Source: Candidatus Magnetominusculus sp. LBB02 (GTDB lineage: Bacteria > Nitrospirota > Thermodesulfovibrionia > Thermodesulfovibrionales > Magnetobacteriaceae). Taken from it: a stretch of 49,418 bases of DNA. Location of the stretch: assembly GCA_022321325.1 (NCBI GenBank), contig JAKOEO010000020.1:1-49418 (forward strand), written 5' to 3'. Of the stretch, positions 1 through 8,699 are shown one piece after another. The notes under the pieces were generated by a model, which was given only the letters and a program-made list of their open reading frames with translations, searched no databases and was not told the origin of the DNA. How positions within the stretch are numbered: position 1 is the first letter of the stretch; every line of letters starts with the position of its first letter. A program made the position numbers and the translations under genes.

Positions 1-571
1 TACCGCGGTGGATGAATGCCCCTACGCCGTCAATCTTGCCGGTTACTTTCTTTGTCTTTACGTCAACTATGCTTACAAAACCGCCCGGCATATCGCCGAC
101 ATAGGCAGTCTTGCCGTCTTTTGAAAAGTTAATGCTGCATATGGATTTGCTCACGGGGAAGCTGTCAACGAGCTTCTTCGCCTTAGGGTCAAACACATAG
201 ACATGGCCGTCTGTCATATCTGAAACCCAAATGTTGCCGTCGGGGGCAATGGCCGAGCCGCAGTGCTGCTTGCCTATCTGCATCCATTCGGACATCTTGC
301 CGGTTTCAAGATCTATCTCTCTCTCATAGCCATCGAGTGAAAACACATAGAGGGTCTTTTTGTCAGCTGAAAGCTGAAGTGTGTCTGAAGGCTTGCCATG
401 TGCGTATCTGGCCAATTCTCCGGTTGCTAAATCTAGTACGGCTACGTGACCGCCGTGTCCCTGAATATAAGCCACGCCTGAAAGTTTTGGGGCGTCCTCG
501 GCACCGGCCATATACACGCCGGCCGCTATTACTAACAACATTGACAGAGCTACTACTAATAACTTTTTCAT
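1..571 (-). CDS. secreted YVTN/cytochrome d1-like beta-propeller protein (partial, C-terminus off window)
   Basis: The reading frame is open from an ATG at 569-571 to the window edge, giving 190 codons of the N-terminus. It starts with a positively charged, then hydrophobic stretch (MKKLLVVALSMLLVIAAG) that looks like a Sec signal peptide, so the product is probably periplasmic or outer-surface. The mature part shows repeated blade-like units such as GHVAVLDLATGE, KKTLYVFSLDG, GHVYVFDPKAK and GKTAYVGDMPGG, typical of YVTN or cytochrome d1-type seven-bladed propellers. A Shine-Dalgarno-like GGCGAGGAG precedes the start. No heme-binding CXXCH is visible in the part shown. The exact role (nitrite reductase-like, binding protein or other) cannot be decided from the fragment. 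Confidence 0.75.
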   Translation of the reverse strand, partial: MKKLLVVALSMLLVIAAGVYMAGAEDAPKLSGVAYIQGHGGHVAVLDLATGELARYAHGKPSDTLQLSADKKTLYVFSLDGYEREIDLETGKMSEWMQIGKQHCGSAIAPDGNIWVSDMTDGHVYVFDPKAKKLVDSFPVSKSICSINFSKDGKTAYVGDMPGGFVSIVDVKTKKVTGKIDGVGAFIHRG

Positions 572-971
572 CCGATCTCCTCGCCTCTTTTTTGTCATTA
601 ATTAAACACAGACTACGCTGTGCCTGACTGTAAGTAAGATTCCAGTCGTCTCATCCTCCCTGTTTCTACTGTGCGGAGTGTCACTTGATACTGCGGTGCG
701 ACACTTGATACTGCGGTGCGACACTGCATGACAACGCCTCGATTCTCATCACCTCCCATAAGCTTTAATCGTTAATTATGCCGCAAAGTGCAAGGCCTTG
801 CAGCTTAGCTCATAACGAATTATCATCGGATCAGTTACGGTCTTGTCCAATCGGCAGTATTGTATCACAGTATATTGAAAAAATCTACATTAATTTTTTG
901 AGGTTTGAGAATTTTTTAGAATTTGTCTAAAGCATGGAGAACATTGAGGCAATTGATATATAATAAGGGCG
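572..971. other. intergenic region between divergent genes, with a short tandem repeat
   Basis: This 400-base stretch lies between the divergent propeller gene and ribD. I see no convincing gene in it. It holds a 20-bp tandem repeat at 683-722 (separate entry) and an AT-rich stretch ending in a TATAAT at 959-964. That hexamer is 7 bases before the ribD ATG, so if it is the -10 box the ribD transcript would be nearly leaderless. I looked for the conserved blocks of an FMN riboswitch upstream of ribD and did not recognise them. Confidence 0.5.
683..725. repeat. 20-bp direct tandem repeat, two copies plus a partial
   Basis: The unit ACTTGATACTGCGGTGCGAC occurs twice head to tail at 683-702 and 703-722, followed by the first three bases of a third copy. 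A diverged copy of its second half (GTGCGGAGTGTC) lies just upstream. It sits between two divergently transcribed genes. It may be a regulator-binding array or a replication-slippage product. Confidence 0.8.
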
Positions 972-2045
972 ATGGACGATAGAACACTGATGCGTCGCTG
1001 CATTACGCTTGCCGGACGGGCGCGCGGAGCTACCAGCCCCAATCCAATGGTGGGGGCGCTTTTATACAAAGACGGTCGGGTCATTGCCGAGGATTATCAC
1101 AGAAAGGCCGGGCTTGCTCATGCCGAGGCGCTTGTATTAAGCAAGGCCGGGCAGGAGGCAGAGGGCGCTGCCTTGTTTGTATCGCTTGAGCCATGCTGTC
1201 ACACTGCCAAGCGCACGCCCCCTTGTACGGGCGCTATCATAGCGGCGAAGGTTGGAAGGGTTGTCGCCGCTATGCAAGACCCTAACCCTGAGGTTGCCGG
1301 CAAGGGAATTGAAGCGCTCAGAAAGGCCGGCATCGAGTGTGAGGCAGGTATCTTAAAGGATGAGGCACAGAGGCTGAACGAGGCATATATCAAATATATT
1401 ACGTCCAAAACGCCATTTGTAACCCTGAAGGTGGCAATGACGCTAGATGGGAAAATGGCAGCCCCGGACGGGAAGTCCAAGTGGATAACGTGTGAGAAGT
1501 CGCGCCGCTATGTCCACAGGATGCGAAGCGCCGTTGATGCCGTGCTAACGGCAATAGGCACGGTAAAGGCCGACAATCCCCGCCTCACCGCACGAGGCAG
1601 AGGGCTGCCGAGAAGCCCAATAAGGGTTGTCATAGACCCATCCCTTGAGACCGCCCCGGACTTTGAGGTCTGTCAGACGCCGCCGCCAACCATAATTGTT
1701 ACAAAGGCCGATATTCATAAATTCAGCGCGGCAATGCCGCATGAAATGCAATTCATTCAGTACGAAGGCCGCCTTGACTTGAAATGGCTGATGCGGCAGC
1801 TCGGCCAAAGACAAATTACGTCTGTTATGATTGAGGGTGGGCCGTCGCTTACCGGACATGCGGTTGAGGATGGCATTGTTGATAAGGCGGTATTTTTCAT
1901 AGCCCCTAAGATAATCGGAGGCAAGGGTGTTTACTGCCCGGTTTCTTCAAAGACATTCAGGGATATAGGCAGCCCCTATGAGGTGCATGATATGAAGGCG
2001 AGGGCTTTGGGTTGCGACATCGTCATCGAAGGTTACCTGCGATGA
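972..2045 (+). CDS. ribD: bifunctional riboflavin biosynthesis deaminase/reductase RibD
   Basis: RibD performs two cytosolic steps of riboflavin synthesis: deamination of the GTP-derived diaminopyrimidine, then NADPH-dependent reduction of its ribosyl side chain. The 357-aa length is normal for the fused enzyme. Residues 1-145 are the cytidine-deaminase-like half with HAE at 50-52 and Cys75/Cys85 in PCCHTAKRTPPC, the zinc ligands. Residues 146-357 are the reductase half (VTLKVAMTLDGKMA, MIEGGPSLTG). The ATG at 972 follows a weak GGGCG and a TATAAT box only 7 bases upstream. No other rib gene lies in the window, so ribD is separated from the rest of the pathway and instead heads a row of signalling genes. 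Confidence 0.95.
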   Translation: MDDRTLMRRCITLAGRARGATSPNPMVGALLYKDGRVIAEDYHRKAGLAHAEALVLSKAGQEAEGAALFVSLEPCCHTAKRTPPCTGAIIAAKVGRVVAAMQDPNPEVAGKGIEALRKAGIECEAGILKDEAQRLNEAYIKYITSKTPFVTLKVAMTLDGKMAAPDGKSKWITCEKSRRYVHRMRSAVDAVLTAIGTVKADNPRLTARGRGLPRSPIRVVIDPSLETAPDFEVCQTPPPTIIVTKADIHKFSAAMPHEMQFIQYEGRLDLKWLMRQLGQRQITSVMIEGGPSLTGHAVEDGIVDKAVFFIAPKIIGGKGVYCPVSSKTFRDIGSPYEVHDMKARALGCDIVIEGYLR

Positions 2046-2108
2046 GTGCCGTTATTTTTAGCATTATTATTCGTATGCTTTTTTTGTGCGGTTTTGTTAG
2101 TATACACG

Positions 2109-3461
2109 ATGACTGTTATGAATGATAATCTTCAGAATATGATTGACCCATATCTCCAAAGGACAAAGGTTCTCTATGTCGAGGATGAGGAGGTCATCAG
2201 AGACAGTACCGCGAAATTCCTTAAAAGGCGGATAAAGAACCTGCTCCTTGCAACCAATGGCAGCGAAGGGCTTGGAATGTACAGGCAGCACTGCCCTGAC
2301 ATCGTTGTAACCGACATAATGATGCCATTTATGGACGGCATTGAAATGTCTATGGGAATAAGGGCCATAAACGAAGACGTCCCTATAATCATCACCTCGG
2401 CGTTTAATGACGAGGACTTCTTCCTCAAGTCAATAGATATCGGCGTTATTAAGTATATTAAGAAACCTGTCAACAGCGCTGAGCTTCTTAGTACGCTTGG
2501 CAAGGTTGCAAGGGCCGTATCGCAGCAGAAAGAGATTGAGGCAAAAAACGAATTTATCAAGACCATTCTTGACAACAACCCCACGTTTATTATGATTACC
2601 GATATAGACGAGATCTATTTTCTAAACACATCGTTTTTGAATTTTTTAGGATTTGAGACATTTGACGAGTTCATGGAAAAGGGCAAGAATTTAAACCGGT
2701 TTATGGTTGTCAAAGAAGACTGTTTTTACAAGGGGAAGTCGTTTAATGTGTGGATAAGGGAGGTTGCCAGCGGCCAAAGTACCGACTATGTCGTCTACAT
2801 GTCCGGCAAAGACGAGTTAAAGAGCGAGGCCAGGGCATATGTCATTCATGCCAATCCTATTCCTGAGCTGCAGGAGCGCAGGCGCTATCTTATCACCTTT
2901 ACCGATGTCTCATTCATAGAGTGCGACAGGAAGAAGTTTCAGGATATGGCCACAAGAGACGGCCTGACAAACATATATAACAGGAAGAAATTCGACGATG
3001 AGCTGCAGAAGGAGATCAAACGCTCTCTGAGATATAATAACTACCTGTCGCTGATTATTTTCGATATAGACCATTTTAAATCTGTAAATGATACATATGG
3101 GCATCCGACAGGGGATTTAGTATTAAAGGAGATAACGCGGTTAGTATCTGAAAATGTCAGAAAATACGATATATTTGCCCGTTACGGCGGTGAGGAGTTT
3201 GTGATTCTGACGCCGGAGACCAACCTTGCGGGCGCCAAGGAACTGGCAGAAAAACTACGGGAGATAATACAGGACAATGAATTCAATGAGGTTGGAAAGG
3301 TAACATGCAGCTTCGGCGTCTCAGAATATGTCAAAGAGGAAGACCCGGCGGGTTTTGTCAAGAAGGCTGACTATGCCCTTTATATTGCAAAGAACAAAGG
3401 CAGAAACCGTGTCAAGGCTGTAGAGAAGGAACATTCGTTCTTTTTCAATCTCCCCTATTAG
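2109..3461 (+). CDS. response regulator with PAS and active-type GGDEF diguanylate cyclase domain
   Basis: This is a cytoplasmic c-di-GMP synthase under phosphorelay control. Numbered from the GTG at 2046, the receiver domain spans about 38-155 (acidic ED at 46-48, phospho-acceptor Asp90, conserved Lys near 139-140), a PAS domain about 160-290, and the GGDEF domain about 295-462. The signature is GGEEF at 381-385, compatible with activity. An RKYD (RxxD) sits five residues before it, so the product-inhibition I-site is present. Two starts are possible. The GTG at 2046 directly follows the ribD stop but adds 21 hydrophobic residues in front of a cytoplasmic receiver, from T-rich DNA. I prefer the ATG at 2109; there is no strong Shine-Dalgarno for either. 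It is followed 11 bases later by a REC-PAS kinase. Confidence 0.88.
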   Translation: MTVMNDNLQNMIDPYLQRTKVLYVEDEEVIRDSTAKFLKRRIKNLLLATNGSEGLGMYRQHCPDIVVTDIMMPFMDGIEMSMGIRAINEDVPIIITSAFNDEDFFLKSIDIGVIKYIKKPVNSAELLSTLGKVARAVSQQKEIEAKNEFIKTILDNNPTFIMITDIDEIYFLNTSFLNFLGFETFDEFMEKGKNLNRFMVVKEDCFYKGKSFNVWIREVASGQSTDYVVYMSGKDELKSEARAYVIHANPIPELQERRRYLITFTDVSFIECDRKKFQDMATRDGLTNIYNRKKFDDELQKEIKRSLRYNNYLSLIIFDIDHFKSVNDTYGHPTGDLVLKEITRLVSENVRKYDIFARYGGEEFVILTPETNLAGAKELAEKLREIIQDNEFNEVGKVTCSFGVSEYVKEEDPAGFVKKADYALYIAKNKGRNRVKAVEKEHSFFFNLPY

Positions 3462-3472
3462 GGTTAGCGCAA

Positions 3473-4933
3473 ATGTCGAAAAAGAAAATACTAATTGTAG
3501 AAGATGAGATAATTATAGCCAAAGACATACAGAAGTGCCTTGAGGACCTTGGCTATTCTGTAACGGGGGCAGTGCCTACGGCGCGGCAGGCGCTGCTAAA
3601 AATCGAAGAGCGCCGTCCCGATCTTGTTCTCATGGATATAATGCTGCAAGACGGTATAGACGGCATCGAGGCCGCAGCTCAGGTGCGCGCCAAGTATGAT
3701 ATCCCTGTTATATATCTGACCGCCTACGCAGACGAAAAGATGATTGAGCGCGCGAAAATCACAGAACCATTCGGCTACCTGCTAAAACCATTTGAGGACA
3801 GAGAGCTGCACATAAACATCGAGATGGCGATGTATAAACATAAACTCGAAAAGACTGTACGTGAAAGCCGCCAATGGCTTGCCACAACGATAAACAGCAT
3901 AGGCGACGGCGTCATCGCAACAGAGCTGACCGGACGGGTAATATTCATAAACGATGCAGCCAGGACGATGACCGGCTGGCATGGAGACTCAGCCGTAGGC
4001 AGGGCGGCCAATGACGTATTTAATGTTACTCTGGGAGATAAGGGACAGAGGTTTGACCTGGCGAGACTCAACCAGACGTCTGTCACGGTCCTTGACATGC
4101 CTGTCTTAACAGGGCTTCACGGCAGGAAGTATTCTCTTAGCGGCTGTACGGCGTCAATAAGGGATGATATGGGAATATGTTATGGCAAGGTCATAGCGTT
4201 TCAAGATATCACAGAGAGGACTCAGTCCGAGGAGGCGTTTAACGCCCAGCGCGAGAAGTTTGTCTCGGTTTTAATTCACGACATGAAAACTCCTCTTTTG
4301 GCCATCAAAGGCTATACAAGGAGATATCTGACAGGCAAAGCGCCTACAGAAGAGGCAAAGAACGAAATCCTTCATATAATAGAAAATGCCGCAGACGATC
4401 TGCTTCAAATTATTGAAAAGACGTCGAAGTCGCTGAAAGAGAAGGCCACGCTCGGGGTGTTTAACCCGGTGGATGTGGATTTTGTATCAATAGTGGAACA
4501 AGTGGCGAGGAATTGCCTGCCTATGATAGAGACCCGTGGGCTGTGCCTGACTATAAATGGAGTTAACTGTGCGCAATATCGGCAGGAAGCGGCGCTGACT
4601 ATCACGGCAGACCCTCATCAACTGAAGGCGATGGTCGAAAATATCCTGAGCAACGCGGCTAAATACGCCAAGACCTCAATAAAAGTAGAGGTTGAGGGCG
4701 ACGGTGCCGCAGTACGATTTGCAGTGTCTGACGACGGCCCCGGCATAGGCTCTCAGTATCACGATAAGATATTTGACGTGTATTTTCAGGTTCCGGGAAG
4801 CATTAAAGGAACGGGACTTGGCCTCTATAGCGTCAAAAAGACTGTAGCAGCCCACTTTGGGCAGATTTCGCTGCGTTCGGAGGCAGGGGGCGGCGCTTGT
4901 TTTGAGATTACGCTGCCGCGGCTGCCTAAGTAG
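3473..4933 (+). CDS. hybrid REC-PAS-histidine kinase
   Basis: Cytoplasmic two-component kinase of 486 aa with an N-terminal receiver. The receiver occupies 1-120 (Asp55, and a KITEPFGYLLKP motif with Lys105), a PAS domain about 135-250, and the HisKA helix carries His269 in FVSVLIHDMKTPLLAIKG. The ATP-binding domain follows, with an N-box NILSNAAKYAK, a G1 box DDGPGIG and a G2 box GTGLGLYSVK, so the catalytic residues look intact. There is no membrane segment, so the input is either phosphotransfer to the receiver or a PAS-bound signal. It lies between a diguanylate cyclase regulator and a membrane kinase on the same strand with short gaps, consistent with one operon. Its receiver closely resembles that of the gene at 6306, suggesting duplication. 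Confidence 0.92.
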   Translation: MSKKKILIVEDEIIIAKDIQKCLEDLGYSVTGAVPTARQALLKIEERRPDLVLMDIMLQDGIDGIEAAAQVRAKYDIPVIYLTAYADEKMIERAKITEPFGYLLKPFEDRELHINIEMAMYKHKLEKTVRESRQWLATTINSIGDGVIATELTGRVIFINDAARTMTGWHGDSAVGRAANDVFNVTLGDKGQRFDLARLNQTSVTVLDMPVLTGLHGRKYSLSGCTASIRDDMGICYGKVIAFQDITERTQSEEAFNAQREKFVSVLIHDMKTPLLAIKGYTRRYLTGKAPTEEAKNEILHIIENAADDLLQIIEKTSKSLKEKATLGVFNPVDVDFVSIVEQVARNCLPMIETRGLCLTINGVNCAQYRQEAALTITADPHQLKAMVENILSNAAKYAKTSIKVEVEGDGAAVRFAVSDDGPGIGSQYHDKIFDVYFQVPGSIKGTGLGLYSVKKTVAAHFGQISLRSEAGGGACFEITLPRLPK

Positions 4934-4965
4934 TAGTGGCAGGGATGTGGGCAGGGTATTAGTAA

Positions 4966-6303
4966 ATGTATCTTAAAATAATCTTAATAAGCTCATGCCT
5001 TGTCCAGTTGACCGCGGCGGCTTTGAGTTTCAGGCTGATACGGGTAACAGGACGAAGCGGTGCGTGGTTTTTTCTTGCCGCAGGAATGTCCGTCATGGCC
5101 ATCAGGCGTTTATTGTCGCTTGTTGACTTGTTTTACAACAACGTTGCGGCAAGTTCGTACATGCCAAGGCCCCTGCCCGAGACAGCAGCCCTCTTGTCCT
5201 CGCTGCTGATACTAATAGGGATTATGCTGGTTGCCCCGGTATTTCATAACGTCAGGACAGTGGAAAGGCGCAAGGCTAAAGAGGTTTTTCAAAGGCTTGA
5301 TAACATAGTGGAGCTAATTGACGACGCCGTATTCGGCGTTGATATAGCAGGCAGGATTACTCATTGGAATATGGGGGCGGAGTATATCTATGGCTACTCA
5401 AGAGCAGAGATAATTTCCTCTGCTATGTCGGGATTATTCAGGCCGGACGAGGCTGGGCTGGCCCATGAAATTCTCAACGAAGTTAGTCAGGGCAGTCATA
5501 TTAGAAATTTCGAGACAGTCCACATCAGAAAGGATGGCAGGCATGTTAATGTGTCTTTATCTGTAACGCCGATAGCCGCCGTAACTTCCGGTACGATTGA
5601 AGGGGCGTCATTTATTGTCAGAGATATTACGCAGAGGGTTCATATGGTTGACTCGCTGAAGAGGTCATTGAATGAGAAAACGCTTCTCTTGCAGGAAGTC
5701 CACCACAGGGTAAAAAATAACATGCAGATAATCTCAAGCCTTGTATACCTTCAACAGGGACAAATCAGCGGCGATGGTCTTACTGAGATGTTTACCGCGA
5801 TGCAGAACAGAATTAAATCAATGGCGCTGATACACGAAAAACTCTATCAGACTAACGATTTGTCTAAGATAGATTTCGGAGATTACGTTCACTCGCTTAC
5901 AGAAAACATCAGGGCGTCATATGCAAAAGATGACTATCCTCTAATCTTTGACATAGACATATCCGATATCTCATTAAATATAGAGACGGCAATACCCTGC
6001 GGGCTGATAATAAACGAACTTGTGTCAAACTCTCTGAAGTATGCCATAGACTCGGACGGCAAAGACGCAGCAGTTTCTATAAGCCTTAAATTGACTGAAG
6101 ATGGCAGCTATGTTATGCTTGTCAGAGACAACGGGGCTGGAATGCCGGCTGATTTTGATATGAACAATACGAAAACGCTTGGATTAAAACTTGTCAATAC
6201 CCTTGTCGGGCATCAGCTTGGCGGGTCTTTGGAGTTGAGACGCGGCGCAGGAACGGAGTTTAAGATAAAATTCAGCGAACTAGTGTATAATCAGAGAATA
6301 TAG
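4966..6303 (+). CDS. membrane PAS sensor kinase, HisKA_2 family
   Basis: A 445-aa sensor kinase. Hydrophobic segments at about 5-25, 32-50 and 71-92 anchor it in the inner membrane with almost no periplasmic domain. A PAS domain follows at about 105-225. The dimerisation helix is of HisKA_2 type: LLQEVHHRVKNNMQIISSL with His246/His247. The ATPase domain has IINELVSNSLKYA and DNGAGMP. HisKA_2 kinases often signal to receivers with ITEPFGYLLKP-type sequences, and exactly such receivers flank it at 3473 and 6306, so the three probably form one signalling unit. The last codon is three bases before the next ATG, implying translational coupling. Confidence 0.92.
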   Translation: MYLKIILISSCLVQLTAAALSFRLIRVTGRSGAWFFLAAGMSVMAIRRLLSLVDLFYNNVAASSYMPRPLPETAALLSSLLILIGIMLVAPVFHNVRTVERRKAKEVFQRLDNIVELIDDAVFGVDIAGRITHWNMGAEYIYGYSRAEIISSAMSGLFRPDEAGLAHEILNEVSQGSHIRNFETVHIRKDGRHVNVSLSVTPIAAVTSGTIEGASFIVRDITQRVHMVDSLKRSLNEKTLLLQEVHHRVKNNMQIISSLVYLQQGQISGDGLTEMFTAMQNRIKSMALIHEKLYQTNDLSKIDFGDYVHSLTENIRASYAKDDYPLIFDIDISDISLNIETAIPCGLIINELVSNSLKYAIDSDGKDAAVSISLKLTEDGSYVMLVRDNGAGMPADFDMNNTKTLGLKLVNTLVGHQLGGSLELRRGAGTEFKIKFSELVYNQRI

Positions 6304-6305
6304 CT

Positions 6306-7508
6306 ATGGAAAGGGCAAGGATACAGATAGTAGAGGACGAGGCCGTAATAGCCCTCAATCTAAGGAATAAGATTGAGGAGTTTGGGTTAACGGTTACGTC
6401 TATGTCAGCCGTCGGCGAGGATGCAATATCTGCGGCAGAGAAGGACAAGCCCGACCTTGTGCTTATGGATATTGTGCTGCGCGGCAAGATGGACGGCATT
6501 GAGGCCGCAAGGCAGATAAAAGACCGCCTTGGAATACCTGTCATATATCTTACGGCCTACTCTGACGACAAGATATTGGAAAAGGCGGAGATTACAGAGC
6601 CGTTTGGTTATTTATTAAAGCCATGCAATAGCAGGGATTTGATGGTAACGATTAAGATGGCCCTCTATAAGCACAGGATGGACGAATACCGGAGGAAGGC
6701 CGAAGAGGTCGAGAAACAGAGGCAGAACGAGAAACTGTTAATAGAACAGGCAAGGCTCTCGGCAATGGGCGAGATGCTGCGGGCAATATCGCACAACTGG
6801 CGCCAGCCTCTGAATTCTCTCGGACTGATTGTCCAGGACATAGAGGACGCCTATAAATTCGGCGAGCTCAACGACGCCTATCTGTCCGAATTCGTCAGAA
6901 ATTCGATGGCAGAGATAAACGCTATGTCAGAGACTCTTAGCGGTTACAGAAACATGTTCAAGCCTGATAAACAAAAGAGGCCGTTTGACATTATAGAGGC
7001 GGCCGACGGCGTCTGTGCCTTCCTTCATGGCCAGCTTCGTGCACTGGCAATTGACGTGAAGGTTGTTTCCAGCGGGACAGAGGCGGTGTATGTATCTGGT
7101 TATTTGAACGAATTTCGCCAAGTGATGTTGAATCTGATGTTTAACTCGATGGACGCCATTGTCGAAAGGAGAAAGGCGCAGTCTATGGCAGCGCACGACG
7201 CTATTAGTTCACAAGGCAATATCGGCAGCATAACTATGGAGATAACGCGAAAGGATTCTATGGCCGTGCTAAAGGTAACTGACGACGGGGGCGGGGTGCC
7301 GCCGTTGCTGGCAGGCAGGATATTCGAGCCGTATTTTACTACCAGAGAACAGGGCAAGGGCGTGGGCGTCGGGCTTTACGTATCAAAGGTGCTTGTAGAG
7401 ACGCACATGGGAGGCAGCCTCAGTTTTGAAAATGTGGAAAACGGCACATCATTCTGTGTCCTGCTGCCCGAGACAGACTGTGCCGATGATTCATGCACAG
7501 GGCAATAA
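6306..7508 (+). CDS. REC-histidine kinase fusion (hybrid kinase)
   Basis: A 400-aa soluble protein. Residues 1-120 form a receiver (Asp55, Lys105, EITEPFGYLLKP), residues 120-150 a coiled linker, then a HisKA helix with His163 in MGEMLRAISHNWRQPLNSL, followed by the ATPase domain with an N-box VMLNLMFNSMDAI, a G1 box DDGGGVP and a G2 box GKGVGVGLYVSK. The HNWRQPLN type of His box recurs in the giant kinase at 40419 (HQWRQPLN, with shared IVQDI downstream), so these catalytic cores are related. The gene starts 3 bases after the upstream membrane kinase and ends just before the Liv-type transporter, which makes it a candidate regulator of transport or a sensor coupled to the transporter's ligand. 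Confidence 0.92.
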   Translation: MERARIQIVEDEAVIALNLRNKIEEFGLTVTSMSAVGEDAISAAEKDKPDLVLMDIVLRGKMDGIEAARQIKDRLGIPVIYLTAYSDDKILEKAEITEPFGYLLKPCNSRDLMVTIKMALYKHRMDEYRRKAEEVEKQRQNEKLLIEQARLSAMGEMLRAISHNWRQPLNSLGLIVQDIEDAYKFGELNDAYLSEFVRNSMAEINAMSETLSGYRNMFKPDKQKRPFDIIEAADGVCAFLHGQLRALAIDVKVVSSGTEAVYVSGYLNEFRQVMLNLMFNSMDAIVERRKAQSMAAHDAISSQGNIGSITMEITRKDSMAVLKVTDDGGGVPPLLAGRIFEPYFTTREQGKGVGVGLYVSKVLVETHMGGSLSFENVENGTSFCVLLPETDCADDSCTGQ

Positions 7509-7528
7509 ATTACTTTGGAGGGCAAACG

Positions 7529-8686
7529 ATGGCAAGGCTCTATAGGGCGGCATTAACGCTTTTGCTGCTACTTTGCGGATGCGCTAAGGAACAGGACAAC
7601 GCCATACACATTGGGGTGATAGCCGAACTCACCGGAGATATACCGGCTGTGGGCGCTTCGTGTAAGAATGCCGCCGAGATGGCCGTTAAGACTGTAAACG
7701 ACATGGGCGGCATTGACATTGGCGGTAAGAAGTATGTGGTAAAAACTCAGATAGAGGACTCGGCCGGAAGGGCTGACCAGGCCGCCAGCGCGGCTTTAAA
7801 ACTCATCACTCGCGATAAGGTTATTGCAATCATAGGCCCTAATGCCAGCAGCGGGGCAATCCCGGCGTCTGAAATTGCCGAGACGTCTAAGATTCCTATG
7901 ATCTCGCCGTGGTCAACAAATCCTAAGACAACTATTGACCCCAAGACTGGCAAACAGAAATCCTATGTGTTTCGCGCCTGTTACATGGATTCATTTCAGG
8001 GCCGTGTGCTGGCCGCCTTTGCGTTGGGGCAGTTGAAGGCAAAACGGGCGGCAGTGCTGTATGACGTTGCCTCTGAGGTGTTAAAAGGACAGGCCGAGGT
8101 GTTCAAACAGACATTTGAAGAAAAAGGCGGAACTATCACGGGATTTGAGACCTATACGACCGGCAACAAGGATTTCAGCGTACAGATGACAAAGTTAAAA
8201 AACGGCAGTCCTGACCTGATATTGCTTCCCACTTACTATAGCGATGTGCCGCTTCAAGTGGAACAGGCGCGCAGGCTTGGCATAACTGTGCCAATTTTGG
8301 GCAGCGACGCATGGGCAAGTCATGATCTTCTCGGCCTGTGCGGCAATAACTGCGAGGGGGCGTTTTTCAGCAGTCACTTCTGCTCAAGTTCCACAGCCCC
8401 GGGCGTTAAGAAATTCGTCGACGATTATAATGCCCTCTACGGCAGCGTTCCCGACGATGTAGCCGCCCTGACATATGATTCCTTCGGCATCCTGTTTGAG
8501 GCAATGAAAAGGGCAGCTAAACCGGCCTCTGAAGACATTAAAACCGCCATTCAAAAGATAAACGGATTTCAGGGCGTCACCGGCAATATTACATTCCATG
8601 AAGGCTCAGGAGACCCTGAAAAGAGCGTTGTCATCCTCCAGATAAAGGATGGGGATTTCAGATGGTTTTCCGACATTAAACCGTAG
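7529..8686 (+). CDS. LivJ-type substrate-binding lipoprotein of an ABC transporter
   Basis: Periplasmic binding protein (Peripla_BP_6 type I fold) for a branched-chain amino acid, amide or similar ligand. I choose the ATG at 7529 because GGAGG lies 7-12 bases upstream and it gives a proper signal sequence, MARLYRAALTLLLLLCGC, with the lipobox Cys at residue 18; an earlier ATG at 7493 overlaps the previous gene and spoils the signal. The mature protein begins with the family's IHIGVIAELTGDIPAVG and carries AIIGPNASSGAIPASEIAE, and is 385 aa with the precursor. It is the first gene of a complete Liv-type transporter on the same strand. The ligand cannot be read from sequence alone. Confidence 0.92.
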   Translation: MARLYRAALTLLLLLCGCAKEQDNAIHIGVIAELTGDIPAVGASCKNAAEMAVKTVNDMGGIDIGGKKYVVKTQIEDSAGRADQAASAALKLITRDKVIAIIGPNASSGAIPASEIAETSKIPMISPWSTNPKTTIDPKTGKQKSYVFRACYMDSFQGRVLAAFALGQLKAKRAAVLYDVASEVLKGQAEVFKQTFEEKGGTITGFETYTTGNKDFSVQMTKLKNGSPDLILLPTYYSDVPLQVEQARRLGITVPILGSDAWASHDLLGLCGNNCEGAFFSSHFCSSSTAPGVKKFVDDYNALYGSVPDDVAALTYDSFGILFEAMKRAAKPASEDIKTAIQKINGFQGVTGNITFHEGSGDPEKSVVILQIKDGDFRWFSDIKP

Positions 8687-8699
8687 GGCGGCATAAACC

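Noticed and set aside
337-627. 96-aa plus-strand open frame at the left edge
   Set aside because: Antisense to the propeller gene, which has a signal peptide and a good ribosome site.
572-971. FMN riboswitch before ribD
   Set aside because: The conserved RFN blocks were not recognisable and the -10 box lies next to the ATG, leaving no leader to hold one.
2046-2108. Transmembrane segment at the start of the diguanylate cyclase regulator
   Set aside because: It depends on a GTG start and comes from T-rich DNA; the following receiver domain is cytoplasmic, so a later ATG is more likely.
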